Source: Cycloclasticus sp. (lineage in GTDB: Bacteria > Pseudomonadota > Gammaproteobacteria > Methylococcales > Cycloclasticaceae). Taken from it: DNA of 55,217 nucleotides. A program made the translations under genes and the position numbers. Positions 1 to 8,548 of this stretch are shown one piece after another (the first letter of the stretch is position 1; each line of letters opens with the position of its first letter). The notes beneath the pieces were generated by a model, which saw only the letters and a list, made by a program, of their open reading frames with translations, was not told where the DNA came from and made no database searches. The stretch lies in contig NVUJ01000003.1 of the NCBI GenBank assembly GCA_002733135.1, positions 98,508 through 153,724 of the forward strand, written 5' to 3'.

Positions 1-1280
1 CGGAGGCGGTTGGCGAACATGGTGGCGCCTTCGCTCCAGTCGCCCTCGCTGGCTAATAAGGCTTTTTTTAAGTTGTCGCCAATTTGCTGTTGTTGGCTGG
101 CCTGTTGCCCCTCGAAGTGTCGTTCTGCGGTAATAGAAAAATTAAACACCTTACACGGAATAGCGCCGTTAAATAGTTGATATGATTTATGCGACTTAAG
201 CGATACGTTAAACGCGAGCTCGGTATTGCCGGTAAAAATGGCAGCCTGCCAACCATCAAAACGTGCTTTAAGAATGGTGCCGATTTCTTGATACAGCGGC
301 TGCAGGTTTTTAATCTCACTTAAGCGCTCACCGTAGGGCGGGTTAACGACAAATAAGCCCGCTTTCCAATCTGCTTCTGGCATGGCTTTGGATAGAGGTA
401 AGCTGACGGCCTTAATGTACGAAGAAAGCCCTGCCGATTTGATGTTGGCTTTGGCGATACCCGCGTTTTTAATGCTGATATCAGAACCCATGATCGGCGG
501 TATTTTGTCTGCGCCTTTGTCGCGGCGATACTCGGCTTCTTTCATCAGCCGTTGCCAGATAGTAGCGTTAAATTGTTTCCAACCAAGAAAGCCGTAATAG
601 TCACGCAGTAGGCCGGGAGCAATATCGCCCGCCATCATCGCCGCTTCTGTTAAAAACGTGCCAGAACCACACATCGGGTCGTATAAGGCGCCACCATTGG
701 CTGCAATGCTAGGCCAACCGGCACGTATTAATATAGCGGCGGCGAGGTTTTCTTTTAACGGCGCTTCTACCGACTCAGACCGGTAGTTTCGGCGGTGTAA
801 GCTGTCGCCGGATAGGTCGAGGCTTATGGTGGCTTTGTTTTCATTGATATAGGCATTGATGCGAATATCGGGTTGGTCGCGTTGTACGTTGGGTCGTTCA
901 TCCACTTTTTCTTTAAACTGATCAACGATGGCGTCTTTAACCATGTGTTCGGCATAACGAGAGTGGGTGATTTTTGAACGTCGTAATGAGGCGTCTATTA
1001 AAAAGGTTTTAGACACATCAAAATGTTCTGACCAGTTTATTTTTAGCGCGCCGTCATACAGTTGCTCTGGTGTTTGGGCCTGGTATGTCGCTAATGGCAT
1101 TAACACTCTGTTTGCTAGCCGAGACCATAAGCATACGCGTAAGGCGGTTTCTAAGGCGCCATCAAAATACACGCCACCGGCAGCTTGTTTAACTTGTTGC
1201 CCGCCAATTTGTTGTACTTCATCGGCAAGGATAAGCTCCATGCCTTTGGCTGTGCTGGCGAAGTAAGTGATGACTGGCAT
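1..1280 (-). CDS. rlmL: 23S rRNA (guanine-N2) methyltransferase RlmL, N-terminal part (partial)
   Basis: Methylates a guanine at N2 in 23S rRNA using S-adenosylmethionine, acting in the cytoplasm on the large ribosomal subunit. The reading frame starts at the ATG at 1280 and is still open at base 1, giving about 426 residues. Residues 1-160 look like the ferredoxin-like plus THUMP RNA-binding module. A SAM-binding motif DPMCGSGT lies at 201-208, and the N2-guanine methyltransferase motif NPPYGERL at 313-320. In gammaproteobacteria RlmL is often fused to a C-terminal RlmK m7G methyltransferase (about 700 residues in all); that half would lie outside the window, so the fusion cannot be judged. 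It runs in the same direction as the esterase gene ending at 1291 but starts only 10 bases beyond that gene's stop, so co-transcription is likely. Family assignment is firm. Confidence 0.93.
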   Translation of the reverse strand, partial: MPVITYFASTAKGMELILADEVQQIGGQQVKQAAGGVYFDGALETALRVCLWSRLANRVLMPLATYQAQTPEQLYDGALKINWSEHFDVSKTFLIDASLRRSKITHSRYAEHMVKDAIVDQFKEKVDERPNVQRDQPDIRINAYINENKATISLDLSGDSLHRRNYRSESVEAPLKENLAAAILIRAGWPSIAANGGALYDPMCGSGTFLTEAAMMAGDIAPGLLRDYYGFLGWKQFNATIWQRLMKEAEYRRDKGADKIPPIMGSDISIKNAGIAKANIKSAGLSSYIKAVSLPLSKAMPEADWKAGLFVVNPPYGERLSEIKNLQPLYQEIGTILKARFDGWQAAIFTGNTELAFNVSLKSHKSYQLFNGAIPCKVFNFSITAERHFEGQQASQQQQIGDNLKKALLASEGDWSEGATMFANRL

Positions 1281-1290
1281 TGTTGAACTC

Positions 1291-2178
1291 TCAGGGTTGT
1301 TGGTTAACGCAAGGTTGTGTTGCACTTGATGGACTGCTTGTGCAATGTATAAAGCGCTCAATATCATCGAGCACGGGTGCGAAATATAAAAAAGGGGCAT
1401 CGGCTAACGCGAGTAACGTACCTACGTGAGCCATGTCTTTGTACAAAACAACAGAAGCGTTGCCGCCCATTTTATTCGTTTTTTCCGCCATATGCTGGCT
1501 ATTTGTAACAGACAACGTTTTATCTTTTTGCCCATGAAGTAACAACATCGGTGGTTCTGAACCGTCTACAAAGGTGATGGGTTGTGTGTCTTCATAGCGG
1601 TTGGCTTGTCGGAAAACTTGTTTAATGTCGTCATCGGTTATTTTGAAATCGTAAGGGCCTGATAAGCCAATAAAACCACGTATATCCGTTATGTTGACTT
1701 GTTGCTCGGCCAGAAATTTTTTATTAGCAATGAGCATGGCGGCCATGTGTGCGCCCGCGGAGTGGCCCATTAAATAGAGGTTTGAAGGGTCACCGCCATA
1801 GCTGGAAATATTCTTTAAGACCCATTGGGTGGCGAGTGCGCCATCTTTAATAAAATCGGGGAACTCGACGTTGGGGAAGACACGGTAGTCTGCAATGACG
1901 GTTATAAAGCCGCGTTTAGCTAACGATTGACCGACAAATTGGTACTCTTCTTTACTACCTGTTTGCCAGCGCCCGCCATAAAAAAATAAAATAACCGGGG
2001 CATTTGTTTTTAAATGAGCAGGTTGGTGAATGTCTAGCTGCTGTTTTGCTAGAGCGCCGTATTGTATGTTCGCCACCAGTATTGAATTGCCATCGGGCAC
2101 CACGGCATTTAGTGTGCTGAGTGATGAGCAACCGCCGAGAAATAGCGCTGTTAATAGAATGATTGTTAGCGGCTTCAT
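1291..2178 (-). CDS. alpha/beta hydrolase, lipoprotein carboxylesterase
   Basis: Predicted carboxylesterase of 295 residues. A lipoprotein signal ends in LGGC with the lipidated Cys at 17; the following Ser suggests outer-membrane sorting by the usual Lol rule (inference). The oxyanion-hole region reads FYGGRW at about 66-71, a variant of the HGGxW motif of the hormone-sensitive-lipase-like/BD-FAE group. The nucleophile is Ser140 in GHSAG, with Asp219 and His251 placed as the other triad members. Its start overlaps the stop of the upstream endonuclease-fold gene by 4 bases (ATGA), so translational coupling is likely. The substrate cannot be told from the sequence; short-chain or acyl esters are typical of the fold. 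Confidence 0.85.
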   Translation of the reverse strand: MKPLTIILLTALFLGGCSSLSTLNAVVPDGNSILVANIQYGALAKQQLDIHQPAHLKTNAPVILFFYGGRWQTGSKEEYQFVGQSLAKRGFITVIADYRVFPNVEFPDFIKDGALATQWVLKNISSYGGDPSNLYLMGHSAGAHMAAMLIANKKFLAEQQVNITDIRGFIGLSGPYDFKITDDDIKQVFRQANRYEDTQPITFVDGSEPPMLLLHGQKDKTLSVTNSQHMAEKTNKMGGNASVVLYKDMAHVGTLLALADAPFLYFAPVLDDIERFIHCTSSPSSATQPCVNQQP

Positions 2179-3257
2179 GGCAATGTGAACTCCGCAATGA
2201 TGGGCATATGGTCAGACAGTGCTATGGATTGTTTTGATTCAACAAAAGCATTTTTAAGTGTTAACTGCGGGCTATAAAAATAGTAATCAATGGTTCTGTC
2301 TGGTTGTTTTACGCGGGGATCATTAGGGAAATAAGTGAACCACTGATCTCGTTGCTCAGATTGTGTTGCACGGAGGGGTGGTATCGCAGCGTGTTGTTGA
2401 TACAGCTTTTCAATGGCCGATGTAGCTTCGTAATAGCGGCGTTGTTGTTCGGCTAATAAAGAATAGCTACTGGGCGGTAATAGGTTGAAGTCACCGCCAA
2501 TAACCCAAGGTATTTTGCTGTTATTGAGCGTTTGTAATTGAGCGTCAATTTGTTCGACTTGTTTGCTAAGTGTGTTGGTGCCTTTCGAAAACGCAGATAA
2601 GTGCGTGTTTAAAATGGCCATCTCGCCAGCTCCTTTAATGGGTAGGCGAACATCCAATAATGCACGTTTAAAATTATATAATTGGCTAATAGGGTCTTGT
2701 GGAATAAGGCTCAGTTGCGTGCGAGTGGCGGTGCTAATTTTGTACTTCGAAATAACACTGAGTTTTGTACCGACAGCGCCCATAATTCTGGGGTGTGGCA
2801 AGTACGATGCTTGCCAATACATGCTGCTGGCGTGGCAGACGTAGTCCTTAGGCAACAAGCGTAATAAATCTGCGAGTTGGTCTGCATAGTCGGTGCGTTT
2901 AGCGCCATCATCCACTTCTTGCAGCAAAATTATATCTGGGTTTTGTTGTTTAATGAGCTGCACAATCCCATGCAGGGTTTGCTTAATGTCGGCTGTGGAT
3001 GGGCGTTCATCCGGCCCTGAACTGTTGGCTATATCATAGAAAAAAACGTAATTTTTCCCGGCCATAAACTGTACGTTTTGGTTGTACAGTTTTACGGTTT
3101 GGCCTGCAGATAAAATAGGTGCGTTTGTTATGCAAACAGGTTCTTCTTGCTGTATTGCTGGTGGGTGGAATGTGCTAAACCACACGACGACAAATAAGCT
3201 TATTAATAACAAGCTTAAGGTGACTAAAACTATGTAGAACAGTTTTCTGATTGTCAT
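2175..3257 (-). CDS. membrane-anchored endonuclease/exonuclease/phosphatase family protein
   Basis: A 360-residue protein with a single N-terminal membrane anchor (about residues 6-28) followed by an endonuclease/exonuclease/phosphatase (EEP) domain. Visible family motifs are LLQEVDDG (metal-binding Glu), NTHLSAF, GGDFNLLPP and the C-terminal SDHMPI containing the catalytic His. The fold covers DNases, sphingomyelinases and phosphoinositide phosphatases, so the substrate is open. With the active domain predicted outside the cytoplasm, a nucleic-acid-scavenging or phosphodiesterase/lipase role is plausible. It overlaps the esterase gene by 4 bases and follows the SPOR gene by about 40 bases, so it sits at the end of the priA-argS-SPOR gene string. 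Confidence 0.8.
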   Translation of the reverse strand: MTIRKLFYIVLVTLSLLLISLFVVVWFSTFHPPAIQQEEPVCITNAPILSAGQTVKLYNQNVQFMAGKNYVFFYDIANSSGPDERPSTADIKQTLHGIVQLIKQQNPDIILLQEVDDGAKRTDYADQLADLLRLLPKDYVCHASSMYWQASYLPHPRIMGAVGTKLSVISKYKISTATRTQLSLIPQDPISQLYNFKRALLDVRLPIKGAGEMAILNTHLSAFSKGTNTLSKQVEQIDAQLQTLNNSKIPWVIGGDFNLLPPSSYSLLAEQQRRYYEATSAIEKLYQQHAAIPPLRATQSEQRDQWFTYFPNDPRVKQPDRTIDYYFYSPQLTLKNAFVESKQSIALSDHMPIIAEFTLP

Positions 3258-3299
3258 GGCGATGGTGCTTAGCGATATCGCTAAGCACGAGTAGGTTAG

Positions 3300-3875
3300 T
3301 TATTTCAGCTTAATAACAATGCTTTGAATATTGTTATGGTGTAAGCGATTTTGAATTTTATCGACTTTTCTAAATGACGTGTATGGCCCCGATTTAACCC
3401 GATGCCAAACGCTACCATTTTGATTGACTGTTTGTACGGTAGATTCTACGCCTAATAAGGCCAGCTGTGCTTTAAGCGTATCTGCTTGTGGTAAGTTTCT
3501 AAACGAGCCGACTTGGATAATAAAAGTGCCGGGCTTGGTTTTACCCGTACCTTCAAGGCGCCTTCTCTCTTCAATCTCGTGTTCGGGAATAACCACTTCC
3601 ATTTCGGGTAGTATTTGATAGAAGTCAAAACGAGGCTTTGTAGTCTCAATGGGTTTCGTTTCAGTTGTGGTATTTTTTTTCACATCACGAACATCGTTTT
3701 GAATGGGCGTTATGTTACTAATGACATTGGGCGCTGTTGGCACGCTGTCTAATTTAGAGAGGAACATGATAAAGCCGCCAACAAGAAGGCCGGTGAGCAA
3801 CCACCACCAACCTGGAATGGGTTTTTTCTTTTTGCGGCTTTTGTAACTATCGCGCTTTTTATAATCCTTTCTCAC
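3300..3875 (-). CDS. SPOR domain-containing protein (FtsN-like)
   Basis: A 191-residue protein with a Lys/Arg-rich cytoplasmic start, one membrane segment at about 23-43 (PGWWWLLTGLLVGGFIMFL) and a C-terminal SPOR domain at about 113-190, which in the family binds denuded peptidoglycan glycan strands at the division septum. The GTG start at 3875 shares one base with the argS TAG stop, so translation is coupled. The argS-SPOR pairing is a standard gammaproteobacterial arrangement, in which this gene is often annotated as an FtsN-like cell-division protein. It lacks an obvious long FtsN-type essential peptide, so I do not call it ftsN outright. Confidence 0.87.
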   Translation of the reverse strand: MRKDYKKRDSYKSRKKKKPIPGWWWLLTGLLVGGFIMFLSKLDSVPTAPNVISNITPIQNDVRDVKKNTTTETKPIETTKPRFDFYQILPEMEVVIPEHEIEERRRLEGTGKTKPGTFIIQVGSFRNLPQADTLKAQLALLGVESTVQTVNQNGSVWHRVKSGPYTSFRKVDKIQNRLHHNNIQSIVIKLK

Positions 3876-5632
3876 TACATCGACTCCGGTGCCTTAACGC
3901 CCAGCAATGTTAAACCATTGTGAATGACTTGTTTAGTGGCATTAATAAGAGCGAGCCTTGCTTGCATGTGTTCAATATCGTCAATGATGAATTTATGCGC
4001 ATTGTAGTAACTATGAAACTGCGTAGCGAGGTCTCGTAAATAGTGACATAGTTGATGTGGCTCGTATTGCTGCGCGGCTTGTAACAATTTTTCTGGGTAA
4101 CGGTTTAAGGTGTCAATCAGATTAACTTCGGGCGTTTCAGTTAGCTTATCTAAATGCTTTAAGCCGTTTTCAGCGCTGTAAGTTAGCCCTTTTTTGGCCA
4201 ACAAGCGCATTACACTGCAAACGCGGGCATGTGCATATTGCACGTAAAACAAGGGGTTTTCGTTTGATTGCGAGGTGGCTAAATCAAGGTCGAAGTCCAT
4301 GTGTTGTTCGGCCTTACGCATCACGTAAAAGTAACGCGCGGCGTCGGAACCGATTTCTTCACGGAGGTTTTTAAGCGTCACAAACTGCCCCGAACGCGTG
4401 GACATTTGCATCTTTTTGCCATTTTTATACAACACGGCAAATTGCACGAGTAGTACTTTCATACGCTCTGGGTCTGCTCCCATCGCTTGCAATGCAGCTT
4501 TGACGCGTGGCACATAACCGTGGTGGTCTGAACCCCAAATATCGAGGATATCGTAGCCGCGTTCAAGCGTGTGTAAGTGGTACGCGATGTCTGATGCAAA
4601 ATACGTTGTTTGGCCGTTATCACGAATGACAACGCGGTCTTTTTCATCACCAAACTCTGTCGATTTAAACCACCATGCGCCCTCTTTTTGGTACATATGC
4701 CCGGAGGCTTTGAGTTTTTCAATGGCTGTTTCAATGGCGCCATTATCCATCAGTGAACGTTCGGAGAACCAATCGTCGTAATGGACACCGAAGCCTTCTA
4801 AGTCACTGCGAATATCGCCTAACATAGAGTTCAGTGCAGCATCAAAAACAACCCGATAGGTGTCAGCACCTAATAGCTGTTGTGCGCGTGAAATTAGCGC
4901 GTCGATATGTTGTTCTTTATCGCCGCCGTCGAGTTCATCAGCGGTAATGCCTGCAAAAACGTCTGCTACGTTTGCATGTAAATTTTCGTCATGGACCTCT
5001 TTGAGATTGTTTGCAATGTCGGCAACGTAACCGCCTTTGTAACCATTGCTGGGGAAGGTGATATTTTCACCGCAGGCTTCAAGATAACGTAACCAAACGC
5101 TAGTGGCTAAAATATCCATTTGGCGGCCGGCATCGTTAACGTAGTATTCACGGTGCACGTCGTAGCCGATAGCGCCTAATAAATTAGACACCGTTGCGCC
5201 ATACGCCGCGCCGCGCCCGTGTCCAACGTGCAAGGGGCCAGTGGGGTTGGCGGATACAAATTCGACTTGAACCTTTTTGCCGTTGGCTATGTTTGTTTTA
5301 CCAAATGAATTCGTTTGCTCAAGGATTTGCGGAATAACTGCGTGTTGGCTCAGTGGGTTTAGAAAAAAGTTAATAAAACCGGGACCGGCGATATCTACTT
5401 TGTCCACAAAGTCATTGTCTGGTAACGCATCGATTAAGGCTTGAGCAATCTGTCGCGGGTTCTTCTTAGCCGGTTTAGCTAGCATCATCGCTACGTTGCT
5501 CGCATAGTCACCGTGCGATGCGTCGCGCGTGTTCTCAATTTTGATAACAGGTGCTAGATCTTCGGGAAGTTCCCCCTGAGTTTGCAGTGCTGTGATGGCT
5601 TGCTGAAGTATTGAGGCCAAACGAGTTTTCAT
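3875..5632 (-). CDS. argS: arginine--tRNA ligase
   Basis: Charges tRNA-Arg with arginine in the cytoplasm. It has 585 residues, the usual length of bacterial class I ArgRS. The HIGH signature is HVGH at 135-138 inside [14 protein letters not shown], and the KMSKS-loop counterpart is in [10 protein letters not shown]. The N-terminal domain has the expected start (ILQQAITAL) and the C-terminal DALR anticodon-binding domain ends at the SPOR gene. It lies 96 bases downstream of priA, in a gap that contains a sigma70-type promoter candidate, and is translationally coupled to the SPOR gene that follows. Confidence 0.98.
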   Translation of the reverse strand: MKTRLASILQQAITALQTQGELPEDLAPVIKIENTRDASHGDYASNVAMMLAKPAKKNPRQIAQALIDALPDNDFVDKVDIAGPGFINFFLNPLSQHAVIPQILEQTNSFGKTNIANGKKVQVEFVSANPTGPLHVGHGRGAAYGATVSNLLGAIGYDVHREYYVNDAGRQMDILATSVWLRYLEACGENITFPSNGYKGGYVADIANNLKEVHDENLHANVADVFAGITADELDGGDKEQHIDALISRAQQLLGADTYRVVFDAALNSMLGDIRSDLEGFGVHYDDWFSERSLMDNGAIETAIEKLKASGHMYQKEGAWWFKSTEFGDEKDRVVIRDNGQTTYFASDIAYHLHTLERGYDILDIWGSDHHGYVPRVKAALQAMGADPERMKVLLVQFAVLYKNGKKMQMSTRSGQFVTLKNLREEIGSDAARYFYVMRKAEQHMDFDLDLATSQSNENPLFYVQYAHARVCSVMRLLAKKGLTYSAENGLKHLDKLTETPEVNLIDTLNRYPEKLLQAAQQYEPHQLCHYLRDLATQFHSYYNAHKFIIDDIEHMQARLALINATKQVIHNGLTLLGVKAPESM

Positions 5633-5686
5633 AGTGTGCGAAGTAGCTATATTGATGCCAAAAAAAGCGTTTTATATTAATCGCGT

Positions 5687-5714
5687 ATTATCGCTTGTGG
5701 GTTAAAACTTGCAA
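5687..5714 (-). promoter_or_regulatory. candidate sigma70 promoter for argS
   Basis: On the minus strand the sequence reads TTGCAA (5714-5709), a 16-base spacer, then GATAAT (5692-5687). This matches the -35/-10 consensus at 4/6 and 5/6 positions and lies about 55 bases upstream of the argS ATG in the priA-argS gap. No experimental support. Confidence 0.45.
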
Positions 5715-5728
5715 GCCATAACTGATAG

Positions 5729-7930
5729 CTAATAGAGGTCGGTTGGGTCAACATCAATCGACCATCGTACCTTTCTTGCCGACTTCATCGAGCCGATGTG
5801 ATGGGTGAGATGTTGTAAATATTGATGCCTTGATTTTCGCTCAGAGGTCTGAAAAAGCACTTGATATCTAAGTCGTCCAGCGCGTTTTAACATAGGTGAT
5901 GGCACAGGGCCGAGAAGGCTTACGCGTGGGTTATTGATGTGTGTATGGGCGGATTTCACGTCGTTTAAAAACCGCATAATGGCAGACTCGTCAACCGCAT
6001 TTACTCTCAGTAAGGCTTGGTGATGGTAAGGGGGGAGCCCCGCCTGTTGGCGCTCGTCGAGAGCATCTTTGGCGAACGTTGCATAATCTTGCTGTATGAG
6101 TGTTTGCAGTAGAGGGTGTTCGGGGTGATAGGTTTGAATAAGCACCTTGCCTGCTTTGTTTTCACGGCCTGCACGACCGGCTACTTGGATGAGTAGCTGC
6201 GCCATGCGTTCGCTAGATCGGTAGTCAATGCTAAATAAGCCGGCGTCCATGTCGACAATACCGACCAAGGTGACGTTTGGAAAATGGTGGCCTTTGGCGA
6301 GCATTTGTGTGCCGACTAAAATTTGTGCGCCACCCTCATGCACTTTATCAATAACCGTTTGCATGGCATCTTTTCGGCGTGTGCTATCTCGGTCAATACG
6401 GCTGATGGGCACGTTTGGGTACATCGTGCGTAACGCATCTTCAATGCGCTGAGTGCCAGAACCTAATGGAAATAACTCAGCTTGTTGGCAACTGGGGCAG
6501 TGGGTGGGCTGTTGATGTTCCGCACCACAATGGTGGCATTTTAATTGCCGTAATTTTTGGTGAATAACGAGTTTTGAATCACACCGCTTGCATTGCGCAA
6601 TCCAGCCGCAGCCGTGGCACATGAGTACAGGGGCAAAGCCGCGCCGGTTCACAAATAAAATAATTTGTTCGTCGCGGGCTATACAAACATCAATGGCTTT
6701 GATTAATGCGGGTGATAATTGGTTATTGAGTGTTTGGTTGCGGCAATCAATTATTCGAAAGGTGGGCGCTTTAGCTTGCCCTGTGCGTTCAGGTAATGAC
6801 AGGCGGTGGAACCGACTCTGTTGTACATTATATAAAGATTCTAATGAAGGTGTTGCGCTGCCCATCACGATGGGTATATCCATGTTTCTGGCTCGCATCA
6901 CGGCAACGTCTCGCGCAGAATAGCGAAACCCCTCTTGTTGCTTGAACGAGGTGTCGTGTTCCTCATCTAATATAATGAGCCCTAGGTTTTTCATCGGTGT
7001 AAAGACAGATGACCGTGTTCCTAATAAGATATGAGCGCTACCGCTTCGACACTTTATCCAAGATTGCGCACGTTGAGTATCGGATAAACTAGAATGGTAT
7101 ATGGCCATTGTTGTGGCGAGTCGTTGACGAAAACGTTGTGCAAGTTGAGGTGTTAAATTTATTTCAGGCAATAACACCATCACCTGTTTGCCCAGCGATA
7201 AAGCATGGTTAATGAGTTGTAAATATACTTCGGTTTTTCCGCTACCGGTAACGCCATCTAATAAAAAGGCGTTGAAGCCCTTTGGGTTTTTTAAGACGGC
7301 ATCAATGGCAGTTTGTTGTGCTTTGTTGGGTTGGAAATCCGGAGGAATAATGTCAGCAGCTTGCTCAGCGTCTGACTGAGTGATGCTTACCCAGCCTTTC
7401 TCAATCATATTCTTAAGAGGTGTTTTCCAGTCCCACTCTAACTCTGTAAATAGTGATTCATTGTTAGGGTTGGTTTGAGTGGTCATTAGTTGACGCAGTG
7501 CAGCCTGTCGCGGTGCGCGTTGAATGACGCTATTCTCAACATCTTTGCCGGCGGGCGATAGAGAGTACAGTTTTTCAAAGGATTCTTCAGGTAGAGCACC
7601 GCTGCGTAGTTTCTTTGGTAATGCCTGAGCGAATACCTCGCCAATCGGTTGGTGGTAGTAATGCGCAGCCCAAGTGAGTAATTTAATGTCGTCGCTGGAT
7701 AATATGGGTTCGTTATCTAATCGCTCTTTAACGGGCTTAAGCTGTTTCGCGCTGAGCTCTGTGCGGTTCGTTATGTCGACGATAATGCCGGTTTTTTGAG
7801 TTCGACCAAAGACCGCTATTACACGCTGTCCAGGTGCGTATGATTGTCTTTCCGTTTGTTTGATAGGCAAGTAATCGAATAGTCGATTAACGGGTGTATC
7901 AATGGCGATTTTTAAATAAAATGGCTGCAT
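5729..7930 (-). CDS. priA: primosomal protein N' (replication restart helicase PriA)
   Basis: A 3'-to-5' DNA helicase that recognises stalled replication forks and reloads the replisome through PriB/DnaT/DnaC. It has 733 residues, normal for PriA. The N-terminal 3'-DNA-binding domain covers about 1-105. Walker A is GVTGSGKT (226-233) and Walker B is DEEH (322-325). Eight zinc-binding cysteines in four CxxC pairs (438/441, 447/450, 465/468, 478/481) are all present. The gene is the first of the minus-strand string and borders a non-coding region rich in DnaA-box sequences, which is suggestive given its role in replication. Confidence 0.98.
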   Translation of the reverse strand: MQPFYLKIAIDTPVNRLFDYLPIKQTERQSYAPGQRVIAVFGRTQKTGIIVDITNRTELSAKQLKPVKERLDNEPILSSDDIKLLTWAAHYYHQPIGEVFAQALPKKLRSGALPEESFEKLYSLSPAGKDVENSVIQRAPRQAALRQLMTTQTNPNNESLFTELEWDWKTPLKNMIEKGWVSITQSDAEQAADIIPPDFQPNKAQQTAIDAVLKNPKGFNAFLLDGVTGSGKTEVYLQLINHALSLGKQVMVLLPEINLTPQLAQRFRQRLATTMAIYHSSLSDTQRAQSWIKCRSGSAHILLGTRSSVFTPMKNLGLIILDEEHDTSFKQQEGFRYSARDVAVMRARNMDIPIVMGSATPSLESLYNVQQSRFHRLSLPERTGQAKAPTFRIIDCRNQTLNNQLSPALIKAIDVCIARDEQIILFVNRRGFAPVLMCHGCGWIAQCKRCDSKLVIHQKLRQLKCHHCGAEHQQPTHCPSCQQAELFPLGSGTQRIEDALRTMYPNVPISRIDRDSTRRKDAMQTVIDKVHEGGAQILVGTQMLAKGHHFPNVTLVGIVDMDAGLFSIDYRSSERMAQLLIQVAGRAGRENKAGKVLIQTYHPEHPLLQTLIQQDYATFAKDALDERQQAGLPPYHHQALLRVNAVDESAIMRFLNDVKSAHTHINNPRVSLLGPVPSPMLKRAGRLRYQVLFQTSERKSRHQYLQHLTHHIGSMKSARKVRWSIDVDPTDLY

Positions 7931-8027
7931 TATTTCGGTGCAAATACTCGTTGCTTTAGTTAGCTCATGAACATGAATTAAATCTACAAAAAACGGCTAA
8001 CTTCATGCTGTTATTAGGTTTTCTAGG

Positions 8028-8062
8028 TTATCCACAATTTCTGTGGATAACTTTGTGGATAG
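8028..8062. promoter_or_regulatory. cluster of three DnaA boxes
   Basis: TTATCCACA at 8028-8036 on the plus strand, TTATCCACA on the minus strand at 8050-8042, and CTATCCACA on the minus strand at 8062-8054. The first two match the DnaA consensus TTATNCACA perfectly and face each other; the third differs at the first base. A fourth perfect match, TTATTCACA on the minus strand, lies at 8241-8233. Such density by chance within 215 bases is unlikely, so DnaA binding is a fair inference. Confidence 0.6.
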
Positions 8063-8183
8063 TATCTTTATATAGCCTATAAATGCCCATTGGAAAAGGC
8101 TCGGTTATAAATTGTAACAAATTAAAGCAATTTTTAAATTCGTTTAAAAAACAAACAGTTAGCCTAATATACCGCGGGCTTTA

Positions 8184-8200
8184 TTATTGCGTCGCAATAA
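8184..8200. repeat. 17-base inverted repeat (hairpin)
   Basis: An 8-base arm TTATTGCG, one central T, then the complementary arm CGCAATAA. It is followed by an A-run on the plus strand, so read from the minus strand it is preceded by T residues rather than followed by them, and a terminator role is not clear in either direction. Confidence 0.6.
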
Positions 8201-8232
8201 AAAAGAGTTCATTTTTTACTTGCAATTTCGAT

Positions 8233-8241
8233 TGTGAATAA
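8233..8241 (-). promoter_or_regulatory. isolated DnaA box
   Basis: Reads TTATTCACA on the minus strand, a perfect match to TTATNCACA, about 170 bases from the three-box cluster and on the far side of the A+T-rich tract. Confidence 0.45.
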
Positions 8242-8279
8242 GAAGCCTTTGTTAATAAGGGATTTGGGCTATATGGGCT

Positions 8280-8313
8280 CAAGAATAAGATTTTTATAAA
8301 AATCTTATTCTTG
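8280..8313. repeat. perfect 34-base palindrome
   Basis: The half-site CAAGAATAAGATTTTTA (8280-8296) is followed immediately by its exact reverse complement (8297-8313), with no mismatch and no spacer. It is A+T rich. It could form a cruciform or hairpin, or be a binding site for a dimeric protein. The absence of a spacer argues against an ordinary intrinsic terminator. Confidence 0.9.
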
Positions 8314-8548
8314 TATATTACAGCGATATTTTTGATTTTGAAAACAGTAAATATAATGGCGTAGGTTAGTAACACTCAAATAAGCTTTAATAATAAACTC
8401 GGTGGCCATATTATACCGTTTTGTAGACTTGTATTATCGGCTCAGCTGTTACAAAATGCCCTACATTCAATATAGTTTATAAGGCTGTTCGCCCGATCTG
8501 AATTATCTGTTATTAACTATGTAAGATAGCAATGGCTATCAAGGTCTA

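Larger units (their letters stand above)
7931..8548. other. 618-base non-coding region between divergent priA and ECF sigma gene; candidate DnaA-binding/replication-origin-like locus
   Basis: No convincing gene is visible: the only open frame of any length (minus strand, about 8184-8375) has no recognisable product and is built on the palindromes. The stretch holds three DnaA-box-like nonamers packed in 35 bases (8028-8062), an A+T-rich tract at about 8098-8165, a 17-base hairpin (8184-8200), another DnaA box (8233-8241) and a perfect 34-base palindrome (8280-8313). Promoters for priA and for the sigma factor must also lie here. Only one obvious GATC site (near 8495) was noticed, unlike enterobacterial oriC. 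Confidence 0.6.

Noticed and set aside
382-1266. Plus-strand open frames at the left end
   Set aside because: They are antisense to the RlmL reading frame, which shows THUMP and methyltransferase motifs.
8184-8375. A 63-codon open frame on the minus strand in the non-coding region
   Set aside because: It runs through both palindromes, is rich in Ile/Lys/Phe as expected of A+T-rich noise, and has no recognisable motif or good ribosome site.
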